In this document: positions 47,901-59,900 of the stretch, one piece after another | Numbering within the stretch: the first letter of the stretch is position 1 | Layout of the letters: the number at the start of each line of letters is the position of its first letter | NCBI GenBank assembly: GCA_963678705.1 | Contig: OY783207.1 | Coordinates: 22,852,001 to 22,916,000, forward strand | DNA from: Panorpa germanica | Taxonomy: Eukaryota; Arthropoda; Insecta; Mecoptera; Panorpidae | Reading direction: 5' to 3' | DNA length: 64,000 bases | Position numbers and translations under genes: made by a program | Notes under the pieces: model-generated | What the model was told of the DNA's origin: nothing | Databases searched by the model: none | Seen by the model: the letters and a program-made list of their open reading frames with translations, nothing else

Positions 47901-50900
47901 ATTTAAAAAAAAATCATCAAAAGCGGAGTAGAATTGACATGTTCCCAAATCATGCACTTCTTTTGCCACGTGATACTCCACTAAGGTTATGAATATTAAG
48001 TTTAAAATCACGGTGACAGTTAGGCAATATTGTTGCATATTTAAAACAATCAGCCCCTATTGTTACAGTCTTCACATTTGTAAATTAGGGTTTTATCGAA
48101 GAGTTGTACATCACTGCTGAAGACTCTAGTCGGTGGAACGATAACCTCACTTTGGTTTTGTGGTCTGTTTCCATCCCCATACAATGAACAACACACTCTG
48201 TGTTATCGCAAATACAGTGTGTACGCCAAGTTTGTTTATGGTACAGATATAGATATACAGTGAGGCGATGTAGAAGGTGTCCATAATGGAGACTTAGAAC
48301 CTTACCTGAAATGTTCTCTATAATGTACCCCTTTATAAATTTAGTATAAAGAATACACCCTCAACTCTATCCCCACAGATGTATGAGAAAGGTGATAAGG
48401 AGGAGTACGGTTATAAATTTATCTAAAATACAGAACATTCTTATAGAAACCTTAGTAACTTGGTAGTGTGTTGTGTAAGGGTGCTTGTCATTCAGGGGAT
48501 GTAGCGATCTCAGATGGGGTGCGATTTAGGGAAAGCAAGAATCAGTTTATTGACCAGTAGATTTCGAGTAATTGAATTTTAAAGTGCACATATTCCTAAT
48601 AACGACATAGTGATCTAATGATAATTAGCTTTGTCGTTGGTTTAACAAATAACATATTAGTAAGTTACGTAAATGTCACATTGCAAAGACTGATGCAACT
48701 GCAGTGGTCAATGTTTATGCAAATTTAAACTGGACTAAACCAAATCTTAAACCCCATGGAGAAATTGCTTGATAAATTCCAGCGACAAGAAGTTTGCGTT
48801 AGTCAATCCTGCATATTAAAATGGTTGACTTCTATTTGAACAAGGAATTTGAACAAGACTTCTGAAAACCTAAAGTTTCTTAAAAATAATTTTTTAATTT
48901 GCGCTGCCATAGCTTCAAATATTTTTAACTTGAGTCTCATATGACTAAGCAACACTGCATCTAAACGAAATTCCTGCAAATGGAGTGAGTTTTGTGCAAT
49001 TGCAATCAATACTCTTCCTCATCTTTCTTAATATAAGTCTTTCAAGATTTCGAAAACACCTTAAAGAGTTCTATGCTGAAACAGAACAATTCTTACATTT
49101 TATATTGAGAGCCTTTAAATTGGGGACCATTCTTGCTAAACAGGCAACGCTAGCTTTTCAATGTTGCAAACATTTGAATAGTCTATGAGACAACCTGTTT
49201 GAAATTAAAGAAGAACTCAGAAAATGAGATAATTTTATGAAGAAAACCTATCTACCTAGATGACTATCAATTAACCCAGGAAGAGCAAGATCTCTGATCG
49301 TTGGTGTTCAAATGAGGATTTTCAGCTCTAATAGCTAGCCAAGTCGAAATGTATTTAATTTTACTTATTTTAACAAAATGTTCAACACGATGTTACTACG
49401 ATGTCGAAGGTGCACTATTGTTGTGGCTTTGTTTCAATGAATTGTGTGAAGGAATGCTATACAAGTTCAAACAATATATTTATTACGTTCATGTCTTCGG
49501 TTTAAATTGTGATCGGGTGGTATGGGAATGTAAAAATTTTCCGTTAACATTGCACTTCCTTTACGAACACCTTCCTGGACGGACACATTTCAGTGATCAA
49601 TATAGTTTGGGAAGTTTTCGCCCAGCTACATTCTTAAGTTCCACCTTCCTCGTACACATGCAGATTCCATTTCTGCATAACACGTAGCGAGTGTATGGAC
49701 GTACAGACTGGCAGCGGAAATTTCTAAGAGTAGAGGAAATCAACCAAAGATTTACTGCATACAGTGTAGTATTCCGTACGCGTAACTACAAAGTTAAAGA
49801 TCTGGGTTCGCTCCCAATTCTGAGATGATTATTTATTTCTCAGTTACAGATTGTTGACATAAGCATAACACAACGGGATATATGGATTTCTTCACATAAC
49901 AAATTTAGATTAACAAAATAACAAGCAAACCAAAATGACGGCCAAATAAAACGCAAGCCTATACATATAAAATTTTATACTAATATTTATATAAATTTTT
50001 TTGCATAAAGTTATGTTTTATTGATTACCAATGCTCAACATAATTTTGTTACCCCAATATAAGCTTAAAATATTTTAGGAACATATTATCTTAACAGTTT
50101 AACCTATAACATTATTAATATTATTGCATAAATAGTTTAATTTAAATATTAAATACAAATTTATGTCAAAGAATAATTTTTGTTTGGTAATGTGACATTA
50201 TATATACAAGATGTTATGTAGCAGATAAATTATTTAATGTCAGACACACAAATGTTTTATTTATTAATGAAAACTTTAATTAAAATTATTTATTTAACTA
50301 AAATAAAATATGAGTGACGACTTCAGACTTCCAAAACATCGTAACATAAGGCGCTAGCATCTTACTTACCTAAAATAAACCTGTTACGCCAAGATGGTGA
50401 TTACACCCACTATACCCACCCATCCTAGTTTATTACTTCATTAAAAAAGTTACTCGGAAAATTGTTTTATTCAGTTTTAGTTCGTTAATAGTTTTAATTT
50501 TAAAAGAAGCACTTCTCCAACATGTAGCAACTAAATTTTAATTAAACACACATGTTTGTAACATACGATGTCTTCTCCGTCATATTTAGTTACCAAACTT
50601 AAAACATAGATGTCTCTAGGGATCAATTTAAAGAAAAATATGGCAGCTAACGAGGTTTCAAAAACAGAAGACTAGAAGACAGAGGTCGTTGGTGAAAAAC
50701 ACAGGATTGGGGTTACGCTGGGGTTGGGGCGGTTTGGAATACAGTGTATCAACTGGGGTATCGTGTCGCTCGTGATAAGTGCTTGGATTAATTGGATTAA
50801 GTTAAGTTACGTAATTAGTCCTGGTGGAGTGGTAGAGAAGGGAAGGGGAATTAATTTGCAGCTGTGTTAGTAATAGATTATTATGTTCAATCGTTATAGA

Positions 50901-53900
50901 TGAAGAGCAGTGATGGTAAAGAGTTGGATGCGCGGTTTGGTAATGAAAAGCCTATAATAACCCTACAAATTATTTGAATCCGGAAAAATGAAAAGGAAAT
51001 CGAAAAATCAAGTCAGAAAAGGAAAGAAAAATTTTCAATTTATAGTCTTCGGTGTACGGATGTCGTTGGTGGTGGAAAGCCCAATGTCGGAGAAGAGTGT
51101 TATCACTTATCTAGAGACTGAGGGTAGACCATACAGAGGGATTGGCTCATCTTAGAAGAAATCACTTGGTGCTAGAAAATACGTGTAGTTGTGGAGAAGG
51201 GGTAGCAGATCGAGAACATTTGATCTTTCAATGTAGAGAAACGGAGACCTGCAGAAATAATTTGGTAGAAAATGGAGTGATGTTGGAGTGTCATGAATTT
51301 CTTAGAAACAAGTGTTTGCTAATCTTTTAGAACTAGTCAGTGGACTGGAACAGAATAAAATTATCTAAATGTAAAGTATTAGATAACCGACAGCTTAAAA
51401 AATAAAAAATAAAAAAAAAAAATTTAAAGTCCTATTCCCACTCACTGAGTTTTAGTGCTAATTTAAGGCTTTAACCTAAAATGTAAGTTTCAGCTTTTTA
51501 AATATAAAGAAATAAAATTATTTATATTAAATGAATTAATATAAATAATAATTAATTAATTAATTATTATTTATATTAAAGTAATTATTACAAAATAATG
51601 TATATTACTGACGCATGACGCATCATTTGACATGTTCAAAATTACATTTAAGGTTAAAACCTTAAATTTAAACTAAATACATTGAGACGGAATAAGGATT
51701 AAGATTTTCCAAAATTAAGCTCTTTAGAGAAAATCAGTGAACATTGTCGAGACGCAAATAATATTAGATATGTTTCCTCCACACAATATCAAAATTTTAT
51801 TTACTTTATTACGACTAAATAGGAAAATGTCATTTAGGAAACGAAGTAAAAAGAATCTAATAGTATTCGTGGACCATGATCCTTCAATATCTTAACACGT
51901 ATTGAATAGACAGACTATTTACAGACAGTCTTGCTTTACCTATGCATCTATCCTTACATTTAAAATATACAAGTATATGAGTATGATAATATTATCTGAG
52001 TAAAATTGAAAAGAATGAGCATACGTCTAACGCTGATAACGTAATATTAAATAAATATTAAATATGTAAAATAATAAAGCTAATTGAATTTGTCTAGTCA
52101 CCAGAATAAAAGTAATATTAATGTTTGCTCACGGTAGTCGTAGTTTGAGTATGACTTACTGTAAAAACCTGATGTTTGGTGATAGGTAGCATCGTAACAA
52201 GAATATTTATTATTCTCTTGCTATATAACATACATTCCAATTCAATTTAAAGTCGATTTTCCTGAGAACTTTCCATCACTAAAATATTATTAGCGTATTT
52301 AATATTAAAAAAATAGTTTCTACTTCTGTACTCTGACACCGAATTCAATTATATCCAATATTTTCCATAGGCTGCAGCCTATGAGCCCATACCATTATAA
52401 AGGACACGTATCATCATAAAGGTGCCCATACAATAAATAGGGTGCTAAAAATGAACTTTATTTCAGTTATTCTGACTAGATACAATATATCATGCGTAGG
52501 AGCTACCAAAAATTAAACCTGATTTATATTGTCAGCCTACGGTCTATGATAGACATGTCAAATAACAATGAATATCTTCTGTCTCACGCGCTAGGCAATG
52601 TATCGCATATTACATAGTAGTTACATTGAGCAGCTTCGTGCACTGTGGAGAGCGTTTTAATTAATTCGGCATAGAAATTAAGTTGATTACTTGCAACTTC
52701 CTAAGTATAGTCAGTATGTAATTGGGGTATTATTTGATATTTTGTGATTCTTATTTCTTTTTCAAGTTATATATATTTGGTAGTGCAGCACACGAGTGCA
52801 CTTAAGTACAGTCGCCACTAATTATGAAACTTTTCTTATATACCTAACTGGTAACAACTTTTAAATCTTTGAACCACCTTAAATAGACGTAATTGTATTT
52901 AGCAGGTCACTATAAAACTACTTCCGCTTGACATTTCGGATATCTTACCAGATCAATTCCAAATTCTGTATAAACCATTACTCTTACCGGAAGGTCGAGC
53001 TGCTTCACATCAATCTAAAATAGTTTCCATCTGTTCTGCGCCATGGACCGCATCCTCCACAGTGTTTTAACAATGTTCATCCAGTCCCAGCCGAACAATC
53101 CGTCCCACCCCGCGGGACCATTTAACCATTGGAAGCAATTTCCAGAAATGAAACTTCTGACCCGACACCATTACCATACTAATTCAACATCTTCAAAACA
53201 AGCTTTACCTCTGACGTCATTAGACTTAGACTTACTAGTTGGTACACAACAAGAAACGAAGGGGCAGAGTGACGAGGGTGGGGGAGGGTGTTGTACAAGG
53301 GTTGTTGGATGAATATAAGGGTTAGTGTTATGTTTGCATATCAGCTGGAATGTTTTTATTGGCTTGTTTTTATAAAACACTTACCCAGAGATAGAATGGA
53401 GAAGATTTAAACAAGAGGGCGAGAAGTGGGGGATCTCCTGGGAAGAGAAGAGGACTCGAGAACCATCCAATGATTACCGAAGAGCTAAACACACATTGTT
53501 ATTAAAACTCAGCGATATTTATTATGGGCCTTTTACACGATCATATCAGATGTTCAATTAGTTTCTGAATCAGACTGACTGTCCGTTTATCGAACGTGTA
53601 ATCTCAAAATTCCGAACTGCATACAAAAACGAAACTGATCATATTTAATAGCAAGGAAGGTCAATCTGTGAGATTTATATTTCCAATCAGATCTTAGAAA
53701 TGTTATGATAATGAAATATCTGATGTGAAAACAAATGCACTCATACTACCGATCGCTTACCATCAGTTCTCTTGAAAGTCTGTTTCAGTGTACATGTACA
53801 ACTGTTAGGCTAGTGGTATTGTAATGCGACAGTCTTCCTCCATGTACGTATAATGCGATGTAGACTTCATGAGAAACATAAACACACTTTTAAATCGAAT

Positions 53901-56900
53901 TTGGATCACGTCGGTGAAGTACGCAGTCGATTCGGACTAGTGCTGTCAATCAAAATACATTCGGTATTAAATCTAACTGTAAATTACACAACCATTCAGC
54001 ACATTTGAACTAGTATTCAAATGACGTTAGATTATAAGAGTATCTAGAAGCTTAAATTTTATTATATAATACACAAATGTATCAATTAATGACTTATATT
54101 GAAGTTTTAATATCGCAAATTAAAACGCAAACGCAACATTGTTTGAAAACATTTCTTCAAAATTTATTTCAACAAATAAATTAACTAATATGTTTTCTAC
54201 AATAACAACATTTTAGCCATAACAAATACTTCTTTAATATAGAAGTTACAATTTTTATATACTATGTATAATCCTTAGAGCATATGTATATGGAGAGAGA
54301 ATGTTGGACCTGAAAGTGCGTCCAAAATGTGTGCGAGAGAGAAAGGTATATGTTCCTATTTGTTCTCTATGCGCATGCGTCGAAATTGACAATTGTCAAG
54401 TTAGAGCTGTCTAGATATAATACGTGACAGTTGTTAAATATGACATTATATTGATGTAGGATAATGTAGATATGTATAAATATAAATGAACTATATATAA
54501 ATATAAATATAACTAAACATGTGAGTTTTGCTCGCTCCAAATATCAACTGTGTTGCCCGTTATCCTTACAGTGACATCTATGGCGTTTATGTTTTTACTG
54601 AACGGTCACTGTTTTACCGACAGACGAGGTTTGTACCAACTAAAGAAATATAATTTCTTTACATATTTAATATTTATTATATCTAGACAGCTGTCACTTT
54701 CAACGCATGCGCATAGAGAAAAAATAGGAACATATACCTTTCTCTCTCGCACACATTTTGGACACACTTTTAATCTATAGAAAATATAAGCTATTCACTC
54801 TCTATATATATATATATGCTCTAAGGTACAATCTCAATTCTCATTCAGGTGTATGCATCTGACATATATAATGGTTATAAATGCGACTAGTCCGAATCGA
54901 CTGCGTTCTTCACCGACGTAATTAGATTGTGTAAACGGCCGCATTCTAGATATCTGAAGAGTAATAAAACAAATATGAATGTGATTGTACAAAGAGAACA
55001 AAACCAGTTGACGAAATTGCATAAATTGTATATATTGTTCTTTTATTATTTATTCTGAATCGACCTATCACAATGACCTCTCACTATTTTGGTAGATTGC
55101 ATGATGTCGAGCCCTCATATATGTATGCTACTCCGCTGACAAAACGTGATTTTATTATAATTATAAGCGTATAATTATTTAAACAAAATAACAAGTAAAC
55201 TCGTATAATTGACCCGAACACAAAGCAGCATTAGTCAAGAAGTTTACTTGGTTGTGGTGCACCCCGCTCTATATATATTTCTGTCTCTGAGTATTTAAAA
55301 TTCTAGATATTCAAGACAATATTTTTACTACATGTCACTGATCGTCGTGTTCTAGACACTCCGATAGATATGAACCCAATTTATTGACACTCCTCCATTA
55401 CTCCAAGCGACTTAGGCCTGTCTCAGTATGGGACCGTATTTAAGCGACGGCGTATTCGGACGTAAATCGGCGGTTTGAATGAGCTACAAAGCAAACCGCC
55501 ATATGTGTGTCACAGATGTCTGTAGTCGTGTATTAGGGGGTGTATTGGAGTTCTTTAACACTTATATAATTTATCATGAGAGCAAACTTTAACTTTAATT
55601 TTTATCGATACACTACTGGTATTAAAGGAACTTTAGCATTTATTATATATCTGAGTTCTGGTGGGCGTGAATTTAAATTTAGTTCTATCCTATTGGTATG
55701 GGCATCCGTGCCCATGATTCACTGAAATACAAACATAAATTGCATGCAGAACATACCCATGTCGCCGATAGATTTCATTTGACCGCGTATTGCAGCGTAA
55801 CAAAAGGCGATCTTAGGTCTCCCCTCCAGTCTGACGCGGCTTTTTGCATTTACAAAGGTTCATATAGGGTATCGTTGTAGTAGTGGTAACGCTTGGATAA
55901 AATTCGCCTTTATACGCTTCTAATGTGCGAGGTAGTGCCGCCCGTATTCGGACTGCTTTGTAGCGTGCAGTCTGAGAGCTCCAGAGCGATCTCATTACAT
56001 TTACATGGTTCGGATAGGTAAAGCGTAGTAGCCCGTATACGTCCGGCAGAAATTCGCTTAAATACGGTCCCATACTGAGACAGGCCTAACAAGAAACATC
56101 ATTCAGATAAGACGCAGAACGTCGCTTCACGTCGTGACGAACAAAGAGGGAGGAGGGATCTGTGTTATTCCACACTTAATTTAATGGTATTATCCTTAGA
56201 CCTCGTTATTTTCTGTTACTTACAAATAAAATAAAGTTGGAAGCCAAAAACTTATCCCACTAAATTATGAGGCCGTTAAACGGCGCCTATGGTAATTATT
56301 ATTTAGTAATTATTTCTTAAATCTATTTAGTTTGTTTGTGTTTTGAACCAGTCTGTGTTTTTAGAAGATTATTAAGACGGTTTATTAAAGATTTATTTCA
56401 CGCCAATAATGACTGTAAATAGTTTGGAATTAAGCTTAAGAAAGCAGAGAGAGATATAGTTGTTTTCTTAATTTGTTTAATGCAGCGGCTTCAACTTATT
56501 TATAAGTAAAACTGCAAGTAGGTTTAACATTACATTTCTGAAATCACATAGTTTTCTTGTCTATAAACTACAACAGTAAAAGTCCAGTTTACGAATAACC
56601 TGGAAAATTCGTTTTGTTGTTAACGACGAGCCATTACACTTCATATAGTAATTTATCGCAGGACCTTGAGATGTCCTTGCTCTGTTTCCAGTGCCGGCTA
56701 AAACATTTTTCGCATTCAGGCCAATGTTGTTTTTGGTGATAAAAAATAAGCACAACAAATGATAAAATTCATGAATTCGGCAGACCTGAAAAACGGTGAC
56801 CAGTGCCATGCCGCCCTAGTTGTATCTATCTACAAACTGAGACGGTTGGCTTCCCAAGTCGAAATTTTGACTTTATTGACGACCTAAAAGAACCTGGTTC

Positions 56901-59900
56901 TGGGTTCATTTACATATAATTTTTGCTCGTTCTTTGAGCCAACATGTAGCAGTTATCGGACAAATTACGATGTTTAGGCTCAAATGAGGACGATATTCAA
57001 AACCTCATATAAACCTATTCAGCCCTAGTCAAATTTGAGGTGCAAAATAGTACCTTTCTGTATATGTACATAATAAATTATATAGTTCACTTTACATAAT
57101 AAAATATTTGAAATATTTTCATTAGAAACTTTACATAAATATTAAAGAAAATATTAATAGTTTTTACGTATAGAAGAAAAAAGTTGCGAGGTAGATGAAA
57201 GATAGAGAATAAATGATACTTTAGGGAACAGGGAAGGAAATAGATCGGTGGCATAGATTCAGAGAAGAACGAAGGAGGAAAAGGACAAAGGGAGTAATAT
57301 GGAACAGGTGTAGAGAGCAGGTGAAATGCAGGTTGAGTGTGGAGAAATTGTTGCTGCGGAAAAGTGAAGGAAGAAGATGGATGACGAAAGTAAAAAGGAG
57401 GACGAGAAAAAAGAAGGAAAAAATTTAATTTGAAATTTTGTTAACTCAGAAATGAAGTGTAGAATAAATGTGAAGAGTCTGTATTGCCAAACAGCCATAT
57501 ACAATAAAATATATACATACATATATGTTTTCAACGACATTATCCTAAAATTATGGAATTGCAATCCCTTGTTTCCCTAACCTAAATGAAAATTGAATAA
57601 ATTAAAAATGAGTTTGGTTTTGAACTTATTTTTTAATTATTTATTGAAATATAGGTTAAATAACGTATACTGGTATTTTTAATTTGTTAAATATCCAAAA
57701 ATTGACGAATATTATCTATTTAAAGTTTAAATTTTGTTGTAGTTGATGACGTCACGAACTGAAAAGAATATAATAATAATGTTATTTATTTTTAATTTTA
57801 TATCACGACATAATATTGACTCAACAGTTGCTATATAGCTTTGACGTCTAATATTCTTTGGCACTTCTATTGTTTAACAGTGATGGTAAAGGTTGACAAA
57901 TGATAGCGGGGATTAAGGTGAGGAAGCAAAGACATCGTAAACTGAAGTCATTTTCCATTATTAAAGTGAAAAATGACTATTTCAATCGTTAATATCTTCT
58001 ATAATATTGTGACTTATTACATATAATTGGATATTTAAGGTTTTGATAGGCATATATATCCGAATCCGAACTCAAAAAGTATTTAGATTAAAACAATTTA
58101 TTGAATATAGTCACTATAGTCAATGATGCAAACTGCACGATTGACTGACATACTGTGAGGAATAAGGACAAATTTTCACAATAGGAAAACCCACTGGGGT
58201 TTTTAATATTAATAGATGAAAACGTTACGAGCCGGCACTGTCAACAAATGTTAGTTTTTCAAGTAAAAAGTCTGAAGCACACGAGGCATAAATAAATACA
58301 AGATATCGCACAGAGACGGTGGACTCGTTGGTTTCAGAAGAACCCCCATAAATTTTACCGAATCATAAAACATGCAGGGACCCGTCCTCCAGAGGGTGCA
58401 CGGTAAGTCGGCAGCAATATTTAGTTCCGGTTAAATGTACTTGTATTTGTTTTCGTCGATGACAAACGGGTTTAAAGAGTAAAACAGAAAGCGGATTTAT
58501 AATCAGCAATACAATTCGAATGTTCTGCTTGACTTGGAAATATATTTATTATTTATTTTTACAAACAGTAAAGCGTATTATTCTTAATTGCTCCAAGTAC
58601 TCATCAGTGAGTACATCAGAAGGCCCAGTGTCTATAGTACATATTGTTACTTTCAACCTTCTATTTTGTCCGACCTTATAAATTTTATTTATCCTTAATT
58701 CTATTTTATTCAGTGAAAATTTGTCCTAGGTTCCAATCTATCATATCTATCATCTATCTATCATCATCTATCAATTCACTATATATCTGATACAGTCCAG
58801 TATAAATTAATTAAGTAGGTACAGGACGTACCGTCAATGTAAAAAGTTTATCTCTCCGCACTACGAAATACGTAATTCGGAGTATGTGAGGGACGAGCAA
58901 ATATTGGGACTGTACCTTTGAACTGGCTTTTTGTCTACTAAAATGATTTTTTTGTGCATAAAATAGTTTAATAAATAAAAAATTAAATATAATTAATATC
59001 AAATTTATATTAATTCAATTTAAATTCAAATTAAATATTTTCAAAAATTAAGTGTCACTATTTTATCATATTTTAAATTTCCCGGTCGATTTGCCATTTG
59101 CAACGTTGCCGGCTCATAACCCACATGTACTGTTTTTTAATGGTTTTATTTAATTATTTTTGTATATAGGTATCCTTTTGATAATTTTCTTTTCGCAATA
59201 GTTTCAGAAAAGATTTTTTTATATACACCTAGTTTTTGAAAGCCGTGTCACCATTTTTTTATGGTTTAAAGTTATATTATGTGGTGAAATTGAGCTACAA
59301 CCTATGATTTGTATGGAAAATGATAATTTTTAATCATGTATAAAAAGAAAACTATGAATCCTTGGTCTCTAAAACTTTGAGACAGCATGTGTTTCACGTA
59401 TTTTGATCGACCCTCCAAATTTCACGACGTTTTCATAATTTACGTTAACGTCCTATACCTCCTTAAAGATTGGTTTGTGATGCTCTCTTTAAAACCCATT
59501 TTTCTCATAGGATAACTCACTTTACTTTAATTTGGGTTATAATATATGTACTCATGTTATATATATTATATGTACTGATAAATTGCAACACTATTGAATA
59601 TTTAAGCAAACAATGATTTAAAGAACCAGGATAGTTAAAGAGATGAAACTTTACAAGAAGTTAGGATACATTTAATATCATGTCTATCTCCACACTTTAG
59701 TTAATTATCATTTTATTTATAATAATTAAATAGAATGGAAATTTTAATTAATAGAAATTTAATTTCTCCACTGTACGTAGTTCAAGTCGATACATGTTGT
59801 AAAACTTGGAGTGCTCAATCCCGATTACCCATCTAACACACCACCGTAAAGAAGACTGCCATGGTCTTATTACTCATACTCATAATAAATAATTACACTG

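Noticed and set aside
49349-49687. 112-codon plus-strand open frame
   Set aside because: Cysteine- and leucine-rich but no recognised family; start context and flanks give no gene structure.
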